Shown piece by piece: positions 44,456-53,015 of a DNA stretch of 64,000 nt. Position 1 is the stretch's first letter, and each line of letters begins with the position of its first letter. The stretch comes from an uncultured Ruminococcus sp. (GTDB taxonomy: Bacteria; Bacillota; Clostridia; Oscillospirales; Ruminococcaceae). The DNA lies in assembly GCA_947627445.1 (NCBI GenBank), contig CANQWA010000001.1:108290-172289 (forward strand). The letters run 5' to 3'. A program made the position numbers and the translations under genes. A model generated the notes under the pieces. That model searched no databases and was not told the origin of the DNA. It was given only the letters and a program-made list of their open reading frames with translations.

Positions 44456-45375
44456 AAAAGAAGATACTTTTTTCCCTCAAATCGCCTTACCGTGAACAGC
44501 TCGATGTGATCGGCTTTCGGTTCGGGCATGGCAGAAAGTCGCTTGCAATCGTGGGTGCGATGCGTGGAAACGAGGTGCAGCAGATGTATGTTTGCTCCCG
44601 AATGGTGCAGGCGCTCAAAAAGCTTGAATCCGAGGGCAAAATAGCGGATGACGCTGAAATACTTGTTGTCCCCTGCGTGAATTACTATTCCATGAACATT
44701 GGCAAGCGCTTTTGGGCTATGGACAATACGGACATCAACAGAATGTTCCCCGGCTATGATTTAGGTGAAACAACACAGCGTATCGCAGACGGTGTTTTCA
44801 GCAAATTTCAGGGCTATGAGTACGGCATACAGCTTGCAAGTTTCTATCAGCCAGGAATCTTCCTGCCCCATGTCAAGATGATGGATACGGGCTTTACCGA
44901 TCCCGAAATAATGAAGGATTTCGGGCTTGAATTTGGCATTGTACGCAAGCCAAGGCCTTACGATACCACAACGCTGAATTACAACTGGCAGATATGGGAG
45001 ACGAAGGCGTTTTCGGTGTATGCAAATGCAACTGATGAGATAGATGTAAAAGCGGCAGACGAAGCCGTCAATGCGATACTGCGCTTTATGGACAATCGGG
45101 GCATTGTCACGTCAAAAACACCTCCCGGATATATCACTGAGATAATAGACGAAGATATGACAAAGCAAATACAATCCGAAGCGGCAGGACTGTTTTTCAG
45201 AGTAACAGAGATTGGCAAGACCGTCGAACACGGCGACGTGCTGGGCAGAATATATGACCCGCTTGACGGAGAGTTGGTTGCCGAAATAAGAACACCTGTA
45301 TCGGGGACGGTCTATTTTGCGTATAACAGTCCGCTGATCAATGCGAAAACCGTATGTTTCAAGGTAATCAAGTAA
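44452..45375 (+). CDS. Aspartoacylase-like paralog with lost zinc ligands
   Basis: 307 aa. Same fold and length as the gene before it, including the barrel-sandwich end (GKTVEHGDVLGRIYDPLDG). The first metal motif reads AMRGNEV where the paralog has THGDE, the DVHSSN site reads IQLASF, and the catalytic VVEMG segment reads SVYAN. The structure is kept but the zinc site appears gone, so it may be the regulatory half of a heterodimer (inference). It ends the operon. Confidence 0.8.
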   Translation: MKKKILFSLKSPYREQLDVIGFRFGHGRKSLAIVGAMRGNEVQQMYVCSRMVQALKKLESEGKIADDAEILVVPCVNYYSMNIGKRFWAMDNTDINRMFPGYDLGETTQRIADGVFSKFQGYEYGIQLASFYQPGIFLPHVKMMDTGFTDPEIMKDFGLEFGIVRKPRPYDTTTLNYNWQIWETKAFSVYANATDEIDVKAADEAVNAILRFMDNRGIVTSKTPPGYITEIIDEDMTKQIQSEAAGLFFRVTEIGKTVEHGDVLGRIYDPLDGELVAEIRTPVSGTVYFAYNSPLINAKTVCFKVIK

Positions 45376-45391
45376 TGAAAGCGTGTTCACA

Positions 45392-45432
45392 TAAAAATGA
45401 AATGCACGTCTTTTCGGCAAATATTGATGGCA
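45392..45432 (-). repeat. Family B fragment
   Basis: Minus strand ATTTGCCGAAAAGACGTGCA followed by TTTCATTTTTATGTGAACAC matches the right end of the 2.4-kb copy. Confidence 0.5.
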
Positions 45433-45436
45433 AGCT

Positions 45437-45658
45437 TTAATGGGGAGCGCAATGAGAAATGGTACTCTCCTTTCCTTCGGAGGAATCGGCCGCATTCCAG
45501 TTCTCCACTCGTAGTTCCAATACACCGCTGCGTGTGACAATTGCCTGAATGTTAGTTGCCTCTAATGCAGTCTCTGTTCCGTTCATAACTTGCGGAATCA
45601 GAATCAGATACGCTTCATTCTCTTCCGTCCAGTGGACATCGCAGATTTCACTTCCGTT
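45437..45658 (-). pseudogene. Gene remnant: coding-like 73-residue C-terminal fragment
   Basis: Directly behind hydE, in another frame, the minus strand is open for 74 codons and reads like protein (CDVHWTEENEAYLILIPQVM, then a strand-rich TNIQAIVTRSGVLELRVENW and a polar tail). No start codon with a ribosome site precedes it; the frame opens after a stop inside the hydE end. It looks like the tail of a lost gene. Family not recognised. Confidence 0.4.
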
Positions 45659-46682
45659 TCACATTACCCACATCTGTTACAATATGATAACCGGCTGCTG
45701 ATACACGCCGTTCCAAGCAGTCACGACACTGCGCAGCCTCTTCTCCCGTACAGATCTTATTATCATACAATGCATACAGATTTCGGACACCAACAGGCGA
45801 GAGATTGGGCATCACCACATTTGCTCCGGCTTTCAGTCCCATTTCCCTTCCCTGGGGATGTATTGTCCCCAACGCAGTCGTTGCCGGAATCAGCGCATAA
45901 GGAAACATCAATCGCAGCAAAGCGATCAGACGCAGGGTCAGGGACAGGCTGCCGTTAGTAAATCCCGAAAAAGGCGTATCCTTCTGGGTCAGAAACGGTC
46001 CGATCCCGATCATATCCGGCTGAAGCTTCTGCAAAAACCGCAGATCGGTCAGCAAATGCTCCACAGTTTGAAAAGGCGGACCCACCATAAACCCCGCTCC
46101 GACTTGAAAACCAATTTCCTTCAGATCAAACAGACAACGCTTACGGTTCTCCAAAAGCATCCCGGCTGGATGCAGCTTCTGATAATAGGCATCATCCGCA
46201 GTTTCATGGCGCAAAAGGTATCGTCTGGCTCCAGCATCATAAAATGCCTGATAGCTTTCCCGGGAGCGTTCCCCAATGGAAAGAGTGACAATGCAATCGG
46301 GGAATTCCTTTCGTATAGAAGAAACCATCTGGCAGATGAGATCATCCTTGTAATAGCTATCCTCTCCCCCCTGCAAGACAAAGGTACGAAATCCCAGCAG
46401 ATACCCTTCCCGGCAGCAAGCCAGAATCTCTTCTTTTGTCAAACGATAGCGTTTGACATGATGATTACTCCGACGGATTCCACAGTAGTAGCAGTCATTC
46501 CGACAGTAGTTGGTGAATTCGATTAATCCACGAACATAGACGTCATCCCCATATATTTTTCGACGGACAAGGTCTGCCTCTCGAAACAGCATGCGATCCC
46601 AATCCGATGTAACCAAAAGCTGTTTCAAGCTCTCATCGTCTGCATCCTGACGCTCTCGTAGCTGTTGTATCATCTCTTTCAT
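45648..46682 (-). CDS. hydE: [FeFe]-hydrogenase maturase HydE
   Basis: 344 aa. Radical SAM enzyme needed, with HydF and HydG, to build the H-cluster. The SAM cluster motif is FTNYCRNDCYYCGIRR (CxxxCxxC, about 58-68); GFRTFVLQGGED and PTTALGTIHP-like ATTALGTIHPQGREMGLKAGA are typical HydE. The C-terminal CRDC motif marks the extra cluster. AGAGGTGA precedes the ATG. HydF, HydG and the hydrogenase are not in the window. Promoter TTGACA-17-TAGAAT at about 46721-46749. Confidence 0.92.
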   Translation of the reverse strand: MKEMIQQLRERQDADDESLKQLLVTSDWDRMLFREADLVRRKIYGDDVYVRGLIEFTNYCRNDCYYCGIRRSNHHVKRYRLTKEEILACCREGYLLGFRTFVLQGGEDSYYKDDLICQMVSSIRKEFPDCIVTLSIGERSRESYQAFYDAGARRYLLRHETADDAYYQKLHPAGMLLENRKRCLFDLKEIGFQVGAGFMVGPPFQTVEHLLTDLRFLQKLQPDMIGIGPFLTQKDTPFSGFTNGSLSLTLRLIALLRLMFPYALIPATTALGTIHPQGREMGLKAGANVVMPNLSPVGVRNLYALYDNKICTGEEAAQCRDCLERRVSAAGYHIVTDVGNVKRK

Positions 46683-46720
46683 GTGATCACCTCTTTTTCT
46701 GTGATTTGATCTGTTTTTAT

Positions 46721-46748
46721 TCTAACGAATTCCGCCGGAATTGTCAAG
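46721..46748 (-). promoter_or_regulatory. Promoter of hydE
   Basis: Minus strand TTGACA, 17-nt spacer, TAGAAT. The -35 box touches the left end of a family A element, as at alaS. Confidence 0.65.
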
Positions 46749-46866
46749 GCAAACCCGCACAAAGATGGTGCGTCAAATGCGCCGTCAGATTTTTCGTCCC
46801 ATATGACGGAAAATAGGCAAGCAGTTGACGTGCAAAGCCGTTAGGCGCTCTTTGTGCGGGTTTGTC
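46748..46866 (+). repeat. Family A element, complete (119 bp)
   Basis: Terminal inverted repeats GGCAAACCCGCACAAAGA (46748-46765) and TCTTTGTGCGGGTTTGTC (46849-46866), 17 of 18 bases complementary. Inside, ATTTTTCGTC / GACGGAAAAT and GCGCCGTC / related words form further hairpins. No ORF: a MITE-like or REP-like element. Confidence 0.85.
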
Positions 46867-46905
46867 TCAAGCTTTTCATACAAAACACCTCTCATACGCA
46901 GAAAA

Positions 46906-46936
46906 AACGCCTGCCCGAATTGCCCGGACAGGCGTT
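46906..46936 (-). terminator. Terminator of clpB
   Basis: Minus strand AACGCCTGTCCGG / CGGGCAGGCGTT then TTTTTTC, 18 nt after the clpB stop. Confidence 0.85.
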
Positions 46937-46953
46937 CTTTCTGCGGATTTGCC

Positions 46954-49557
46954 TTAGTACATAACGGTATACCCTTTGTCGGTATAGTCCACCGTAAACA
47001 CCGTATCTGGCGGCACATCATCTGCAATAATCGTCTTAGCGATAAGCGTTTCAATCTTGCTCTGGATCAGTCTTTTGAGTGGTCTTGCGCCATACGCAGG
47101 ATCATATCCCTCCTCAAGTATGGCTTTCTTTGCATGATCTGTGACATGAAGCGACAGTCTGCGTGCTGAAAGTCTTTCCTGGAACTGTGCGAGAATGAGA
47201 TCAATGATAGACGTTATCTCCTCTTTCGCAAGCGGTTTGTAGAACACAATCTCATCCAATCGGTTCAGAAACTCGGGCCGGAATGAACGGCGCAAAAGAG
47301 CATTTACCTGATCCTTTGCTTCTGGCGAAATCTCATTGTGCTCTGTGATACCATCAAGAATATCGTTTGAACCAAGATTGGAAGTGAGAATGATAATCGT
47401 ATTCTTGAAATCTACCGTCCTGCCCTGAGAATCCGTTATCCTGCCGTCATCAAGCACTTGCAAAAGCACATTAAACACATCAGGATGCGCCTTTTCGATC
47501 TCGTCAAACAGTACAACAGAATACGGTCTGCGACGAACGGCTTCGGTGAGCTGACCGCCTTCCTCATAGCCCACATATCCCGGAGGCGCACCGATCAGGC
47601 GGCTTACGGCGTATTTTTCCATGTATTCGCTCATATCAATGCGAACAATGCTTTTCTCGTCATCAAAAAGCGCCTGTGCCAATGCTTTTGCAAGCTCTGT
47701 CTTACCAACACCAGTCGGTCCAAGGAACATGAACGAGCCAATGGGTCTGTCCGGGTTGGCAATGCCTGCACGTGCACGCAGTATTGCCTGTGATACCTTT
47801 TCCACAGCCTCTTCCTGACCGATCACACGTTCATGCAATATGTTTTCGAGATTTAAAAGCTTCTCACGTTCACTCTCCATGAGCTTAGCAACAGGTATAC
47901 CTGTCCACCTGCATATGATCTTGGCAATTTCCTCGTCGGTTACCTTATCCCGTAGCAGTGACTGTGCATGCGTTTTATTCTGTTCGGCTTTTGCTTCCTC
48001 ATCTGCAAGCTGCCGCTGCAATGCCGGCAGTCTGCCATATTTCAGCTCTGCTGCCTTCTCCAGATCGTATTCACGCTGTGCTTTGTCTATCATTGCGTTT
48101 ACACTCTCTATCTCCTCACGCAGTTTTCTCACAGATGAAATACCGCTCTTCTCATTTTCCCACTTCGCTTTCATCTCATTAAACTGCTCTTTCATATCAG
48201 CAAGTTCCTGCTGTATCTGTTTGAGATGCTCCTGTGACAGCTTATCGTTCTCCTTTTTGAGTGCGGCTTCCTCTATCTCGTGCTGCATGATCTTGCGTGA
48301 GATGTCGTCCAGTTCTGCGGGCATCGAATCCATTTCCGTCTTTATCAGTGCACATGCTTCGTCGATCAAATCAATCGCCTTGTCGGGCAGAAAACGGTCT
48401 GAGATATATCTGTCTGAAAGCATGGCAGATGCGATGATAGCAGCGTCCTGAATTTTCACACCATGGTATACCTCATAACGTTCTTTCAATCCACGGAGTA
48501 TTGAGATCGTGTCCTCAACTGTCGGTTCCATGACCATGACAGGCTGAAAACGTCTTTCGAGGGCTGCATCCTTTTCAATATACTGGCGGTATTCGTTAAG
48601 TGTAGTTGCACCGATACAGTGCAGTTCACCTCTTGCGAGCATAGGCTTGAGTAGATTTCCGGCATCCATCGCACCGTTATTCTGTCCTGCTCCGACGATC
48701 GTGTGAAGCTCGTCTATGAACAGTATGATTTTGCCGTCGCTCTTTTTAATCGCTGCAAGCACAGATTTCAGGCGTTCCTCAAATTCGCCCTGATATTTCG
48801 CACCTGCGATCAGAGCGCCCATATCGAGGGAAAAAACCTTTCTGTCTTTCAGATTATCAGGCACATCACCACGGACAATTCTTTGTGCCAACCCTTCTGC
48901 GATCGCCGTTTTTCCCACACCCGGTTCACCAATCAGCACGGGATTGTTTTTGGTCTTACGTGAAAGAATTCTTATTACATGGCGTATCTCGCTGTCTCTA
49001 CCAATGACAGGATCCAGCTTCTGATTTGCAGCAAGCTCTACAAGATCCTGTCCGTACTTTTTCAGAGCGTCATAGGTTTCCTCCGGCGTGTCAGTTGTGA
49101 CTCTTGCCGAACCTCTCACCTGTGCGAGTTTCTCCATAAAGCGATCCGATGTCAGAGAATGCCGTCTGAATATCTCTCTGAGTTTATCTGACGGTTTTTC
49201 AATGATGGCTAGTGCGATATGCTCCACCGATATAAATTCATCTTTCATCCGCTTTGCAATGCTTTCCGCTAAAACGAGTATTTCATGCAAGAGCGATGAG
49301 AGATATACGGAATCGGCAGGTCTGCCTGTTCCCGTAACTTTCGGCATAGACCTGATCACACTCAGAACTTCGCTTGCCATTTCTGTATCGCTTATGTCAA
49401 GTCCCCTGAGTATTTCAGGTATCAGACCCTCTTGCTGGGAAACCAGTGCATAAAAGAGATGCTCCGGCTCCATGCTGTTGCTGCTGTACTCGGTTGCAAT
49501 GCTGTTCGCACTATGGACTGCCTCGCGGGATTTTTGTGTAAACTGGTTGAAATTCAT
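46954..49557 (-). CDS. clpB: ATP-dependent disaggregase ClpB
   Basis: 867 aa. N-domain with [16 protein letters not shown], two AAA modules with Walker [14 protein letters not shown] (about 202) and [13 protein letters not shown] (about 604), and a coiled middle domain (about 410-525) that separates ClpB from ClpC and ClpA. It resolubilises aggregates with DnaK. The ATG has GGAGGTA upstream and overlaps the preceding gene by 4 nt. No CIRCE or CtsR site was seen ahead of the operon, so control may rest with the RHH protein. Confidence 0.97.
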   Translation of the reverse strand: MNFNQFTQKSREAVHSANSIATEYSSNSMEPEHLFYALVSQQEGLIPEILRGLDISDTEMASEVLSVIRSMPKVTGTGRPADSVYLSSLLHEILVLAESIAKRMKDEFISVEHIALAIIEKPSDKLREIFRRHSLTSDRFMEKLAQVRGSARVTTDTPEETYDALKKYGQDLVELAANQKLDPVIGRDSEIRHVIRILSRKTKNNPVLIGEPGVGKTAIAEGLAQRIVRGDVPDNLKDRKVFSLDMGALIAGAKYQGEFEERLKSVLAAIKKSDGKIILFIDELHTIVGAGQNNGAMDAGNLLKPMLARGELHCIGATTLNEYRQYIEKDAALERRFQPVMVMEPTVEDTISILRGLKERYEVYHGVKIQDAAIIASAMLSDRYISDRFLPDKAIDLIDEACALIKTEMDSMPAELDDISRKIMQHEIEEAALKKENDKLSQEHLKQIQQELADMKEQFNEMKAKWENEKSGISSVRKLREEIESVNAMIDKAQREYDLEKAAELKYGRLPALQRQLADEEAKAEQNKTHAQSLLRDKVTDEEIAKIICRWTGIPVAKLMESEREKLLNLENILHERVIGQEEAVEKVSQAILRARAGIANPDRPIGSFMFLGPTGVGKTELAKALAQALFDDEKSIVRIDMSEYMEKYAVSRLIGAPPGYVGYEEGGQLTEAVRRRPYSVVLFDEIEKAHPDVFNVLLQVLDDGRITDSQGRTVDFKNTIIILTSNLGSNDILDGITEHNEISPEAKDQVNALLRRSFRPEFLNRLDEIVFYKPLAKEEITSIIDLILAQFQERLSARRLSLHVTDHAKKAILEEGYDPAYGARPLKRLIQSKIETLIAKTIIADDVPPDTVFTVDYTDKGYTVMY

Positions 49558-50201
49558 AGTAATATACCTCCTTTACAATAGTTCCTATATTGTCTGGCTA
49601 TTTCGCTGCATACATCCTGAACATCCTCCTTACCAGAAAGATAATGCTTTACGCAGCCGTTGAACACCGCAATATAGTCTGTGATTCTTTTGGACAAATG
49701 CTCAGGGCTTGTCTCTCTGTTCGGCTTTCTGATCACTCTGCGATATGCACCTCCTTTGAGCTGTGTAGGAATCTCTTGTCCTGTCACTGCTTGTTCCATG
49801 CTGTTCCATATCCGGATAAACTCAGTATATTCTCTCAGCAGTTCGGCATTCTGTGTTCTCAGTGTAGCCCTTATCTCTCCCATATGTTCTCTGTCATCCC
49901 GATAGAGCAGAACATGATAGCGTATCGTCGGATTGTATTTATATTTGAGTGCGGATATGGCAGTAAAATCTCTGCTTCCCTGTCCCATCATGAACCTGAA
50001 CTCGTCTTGCAACTGCTGCATATGTACTTGCATCAGCTCGTACATATCCTTCATCTGCTGTTCAGGCGTTACTACCGAAACATACTGTGCGAGTATCTGG
50101 TTGATCAGTCCGCTGCGGCTGAGGTTTCTCAGCTTTGCCATATGATCTACCCGCTCGATGATCTCATCAGAAAGGATCAGGCTGTACATACTCTTACTCA
50201 A
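49554..50201 (-). CDS. Ribbon-helix-helix protein co-transcribed with clpB
   Basis: 215 aa. The first 45 residues fit an RHH DNA-binding domain (MYSLILSDEIIERVDHMAKL then SRSGLINQILAQYVS). The other 170 residues are mostly helical and do not match a family I know; KYNPTIRYHVLLYRDD and EYTEFIRIWNSMEQ are distinctive. TTG start with GGAGGTGA upstream. Overlap with clpB makes it the first gene of a two-gene operon. A regulator of the operon is the simplest reading. Confidence 0.75.
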   Translation of the reverse strand: MSKSMYSLILSDEIIERVDHMAKLRNLSRSGLINQILAQYVSVVTPEQQMKDMYELMQVHMQQLQDEFRFMMGQGSRDFTAISALKYKYNPTIRYHVLLYRDDREHMGEIRATLRTQNAELLREYTEFIRIWNSMEQAVTGQEIPTQLKGGAYRRVIRKPNRETSPEHLSKRITDYIAVFNGCVKHYLSGKEDVQDVCSEIARQYRNYCKGGILL

Positions 50202-50225
50202 AATCTATCACCTCCATCAATATGT

Positions 50226-50255
50226 CGTATTGATTATTATATAATTTATCTTACG
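50226..50255. promoter_or_regulatory. Dyad over the start site of the RHH-clpB operon
   Basis: Outer arms CGTA / TACG and a perfect core ATTATATAAT share one centre (between 50240 and 50241). It lies just downstream of the -10 box, about +1 to +30. An RHH operator is a reasonable guess. Confidence 0.5.
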
Positions 50256-50260
50256 AGTTA

Positions 50261-50289
50261 ATTATACCACATGCGCAGAGATATGTCAA
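50261..50289 (-). promoter_or_regulatory. Promoter of the RHH-clpB operon
   Basis: Minus strand TTGACA, 17-nt spacer, TATAAT. Confidence 0.9.
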
Positions 50290-50317
50290 TACCTTTTTCA
50301 AAAAATTTTTTCTGTTC

Positions 50318-50445
50318 TGCGAATTATTAAGGGGATTTTGATGCGGACAAGAAAAAAACGCAGGCAGGCTTTTATGCCTGGCAAAACATTTTACGCAACA
50401 TGCATCAAAATTCGCCGGAAAAGCGTGCATGCGTTTCTATGAAAA
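50318..50445 (+). repeat. Family B dispersed element, copy 3
   Basis: Blocks GATTTTGATGCGGACAAG, AAACGCAGGCAGGC, TTTTACGCAACATGC, CAAAATTCGCCGGAAAAGCG line up with the 63.2-kb copy. The right end GTGCATGCGTTTCTATGAAA resembles the ends of the 2.4- and 45.4-kb pieces. Confidence 0.6.
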
Positions 50446-50505
50446 CAAATCCTAAGGCAAGCGCCCTGCGGGTGTATCCACACGTCCGATAATCCCCTAT
50501 CTCAA

Positions 50506-50540
50506 AAACCCGGCTTCTCTTGGCAGAGCAGCCGGGTTTT
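50506..50540. terminator. Terminator of the metallophosphoesterase gene
   Basis: AAACCCGGCT / AGCCGGGTTT with A and T runs on both sides, 8 nt after the stop. Confidence 0.85.
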
Positions 50541-50547
50541 TCTTGTT

Positions 50548-51267
50548 TCATGGTTGATTCGGTTTCTCCTGCACAGCCAGTCTCTCATGCCGCCTGCGCT
50601 CTGATTCGACAGGAAGTACCCGTTCGAACATGGGAAAATATTTCAAGGGAATAAATCCATCGATGTGACATTTTCCGAAAAACCATTTCTTATAATTGCA
50701 TTCCTTAATAATATCCTCAAAAAATGTATGGATCTCCAGTCGCTGCTGCATATCCACACCTAGACAGTCTTTCAGTGAAGCCGGCGGTTCGTGGGTGATA
50801 ATATAGTCCACTTTTGCATCATAGCGGTTCAGATTGTGGATGGCACGGCGAATTTCATCGTGGGTAGGCTGTTCACGCTGCCACCAGTTTTTTCCCTGCC
50901 GAAACTCATAGTCCTGACTGTGTCCGCCTCCGAATGCAAAATACGTGGCATCGTCTATCGTGAATACTTCTCCTCGCATCATATGAAAAATATTGGGAGC
51001 AATCCGATGTGCCAGACCGCCCCGCCACCTGACTACTTTGTATTTCTTTTCCAGCAAATCAAAATTCTCATGGCAGCCATCTACAAAAGCAATGGTAAAG
51101 GGTTTGTTCCGAAGCTTTCGCAGAATCGCCCGTTCCTGCCGTGAACCATTCCAGATAAACCCAAAATCCCCACAAACAATCAGCACATCCCCTGCTTTCA
51201 TCTGTTTGAAAACAGGATTTCGAAACCGAGACATATCGCCGTGCATATCGCCAGTAATGTATACCAA
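50548..51267 (-). CDS. Metallophosphoesterase
   Basis: 239 aa, TTG start with GGGGGT upstream. Motifs ITGDMHGDMSRF, VCGDFGFIWNG, FVDGCHENFD (the usual GNHD is GCHE), ITHEPP and FFGKCHIDG (the usual GHTH is GKCH). It resembles phage and Firmicutes serine/threonine phosphatase-like proteins. The changed GNHD and GHxH motifs leave metal binding uncertain. Single gene. Confidence 0.8.
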   Translation of the reverse strand: MVYITGDMHGDMSRFRNPVFKQMKAGDVLIVCGDFGFIWNGSRQERAILRKLRNKPFTIAFVDGCHENFDLLEKKYKVVRWRGGLAHRIAPNIFHMMRGEVFTIDDATYFAFGGGHSQDYEFRQGKNWWQREQPTHDEIRRAIHNLNRYDAKVDYIITHEPPASLKDCLGVDMQQRLEIHTFFEDIIKECNYKKWFFGKCHIDGFIPLKYFPMFERVLPVESERRRHERLAVQEKPNQP

Positions 51268-51390
51268 AAGGATGACCCCCTAATAACTTTCATCAAGTCT
51301 GCCCTTCCGCCAAAAAAAACATGCTTCAGATGCATATAACTTATTTTATCATATTTTCTCGAAAAGGTAAATAAAATTTAGAAAAAAGTC

Positions 51391-51419
51391 TTTTCGGATT
51401 GTAATTTTTTTGATATAAT
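51391..51419 (+). promoter_or_regulatory. Probable promoter of the DacF-like gene
   Basis: Extended -10 TGATATAAT; the -35 at 17-nt spacing is weak. Confidence 0.5.
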
Positions 51420-51487
51420 AATATATAGATGCCCTTTGTCTTGCATTATGAAGTTTTCATCCCTTTATTTATAGAAAGGACGACCCG

Positions 51488-53011
51488 ATGATGTATATTT
51501 TTTCGATCAAACGAAGCGTATCTGCGCTGATCACACTGGTGATGACAGCTGGAATGCTTGCCGGTATCCCTTTTTCTGCTCATGCATATACATTTACGCC
51601 CAACGAACCACTGTACAGCGAGGCGGCAATTGTCTACAGCCGCACCAACGATCAGATCCTTTACGAGAAAAATGCGGATCAGACCGAAATGCCCGGTCAT
51701 CTGGCGCAGATTATGACAGCCGTTGTGGTCATGGAACACTGCACGGATCTGGACGATACCACGATTACCGTAGATGATTCTCTGTACCGCCCTCTATATC
51801 AGTATGAGGATGTAGACGATCTGCGCTATGCCGATCTCTACGACGGCGACACTCTGACGGTACGGGAATATCTCTATGCCCTGATGCTGACCTCTTCCTG
51901 CGAAGCGGCTCTGGTGCTTGCCGACTATTTCGGCGATGGCAGCACTGCCGCATTTGTCACCATGATGAACGACAAGGCAAAGGAACTGGGCTGCCACAAT
52001 ACCACCTTTACCAATGCCACCGGTCTGTACAGCAGTCAGCAATTTACCACAGCACGGGATATGCTGACCATTACCAATTATGCGCTGTCCCTGGATGGCT
52101 TTGAGGAGATCGCCACGACTGAAGAGTATACCCCGAAAACCCCCAATCCAGAACATCATGCCGATCTCTCCCTTTGGAAATGGCGGCAGGCAAATACCAT
52201 GATGTCCGAGGACAGCGACTACTATTACGAAGGTGCTGCCGGAATCAAAACCGGCAATCTGACCAAAACCGGTCGGAGCATCATCACACAAGCCACACGA
52301 GACAACGAAACCTACTTGGTGATCCTGCTCAATGCGCCCTTTACCGATGAAAAGAACCGGCTGCAATTCTATCATATGGAGGATGCACGCTCCCTTTTCA
52401 AATGGGCGTTCTCCACCTTTGTCTATGTGACCATGCTGGAGGATGACGTAGAGGTCGGCGAAGTTAAAGTGATCAACTCCGACGGCAATTCCTATGTGCT
52501 GGTGCATCCCAAGAACAGTTGCGTCATGCTCTGGGATTCTGATGTAGATGTGAGTGCCGTGCAAAGATCTGTGACATTGAGAGAAGATGTCATGGCACCT
52601 GTCAAAAAGGGGCAGGAGTTAGGAGAAATGCAGCTGAAATTTTCCGGCGAGGTCATTGCCACGGTTCCTCTGGTCGCTGTCAATAACGTGGACCGTTCCA
52701 TATCCAAATACAATATGTACGCCATTCAGAACTTTCCCAATTCTCCCTGGTTTATTGTGGGTATCACAGGCGGCTGTGTACTGACTGTGCTGTACATCAT
52801 TCTATGTATCTACGCATCTATCCGCGCAAAGCGCAGCATCACACCGGAAGATCCCATTCACCTGATCCCCCGTGTAACAGAGTACCATGATCATCCCCGT
52901 CAGAATTGGAAGCGTGAGGATACCGTGTTCTACCACGGTCCGAAGGGCAGGAATACATCTGAAAAAGAATCCTCTCACGATCACGAAATGTCCGGTTCCC
53001 GCAGGAGGTAA
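51488..53011 (+). CDS. DacF-like D-Ala-D-Ala carboxypeptidase homolog lacking the SxxK motif
   Basis: 507 aa with a signal peptide (cut after AHA, about residue 33), peptidase S11 domain, C-terminal beta domain and one late membrane helix (about 421-444) with a cytoplasmic tail. Active enzymes carry PASTTKIMT; here, near residue 68, the line reads EMPGHLAQIMTAV, so the catalytic Ser is His and the Lys is Gln. The SxN site reads TSSCEA. GIKTGNLTKTG is kept. It should bind the wall or a partner rather than hydrolyse (inference). The next gene starts 4 nt later. Confidence 0.88.
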   Translation: MMYIFSIKRSVSALITLVMTAGMLAGIPFSAHAYTFTPNEPLYSEAAIVYSRTNDQILYEKNADQTEMPGHLAQIMTAVVVMEHCTDLDDTTITVDDSLYRPLYQYEDVDDLRYADLYDGDTLTVREYLYALMLTSSCEAALVLADYFGDGSTAAFVTMMNDKAKELGCHNTTFTNATGLYSSQQFTTARDMLTITNYALSLDGFEEIATTEEYTPKTPNPEHHADLSLWKWRQANTMMSEDSDYYYEGAAGIKTGNLTKTGRSIITQATRDNETYLVILLNAPFTDEKNRLQFYHMEDARSLFKWAFSTFVYVTMLEDDVEVGEVKVINSDGNSYVLVHPKNSCVMLWDSDVDVSAVQRSVTLREDVMAPVKKGQELGEMQLKFSGEVIATVPLVAVNNVDRSISKYNMYAIQNFPNSPWFIVGITGGCVLTVLYIILCIYASIRAKRSITPEDPIHLIPRVTEYHDHPRQNWKREDTVFYHGPKGRNTSEKESSHDHEMSGSRRR

Positions 53012-53015
53012 CGAT

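Noticed and set aside
50202..50300. CIRCE element ahead of clpB
   Set aside because: No TTAGCACTC-type inverted repeat was found in this stretch.
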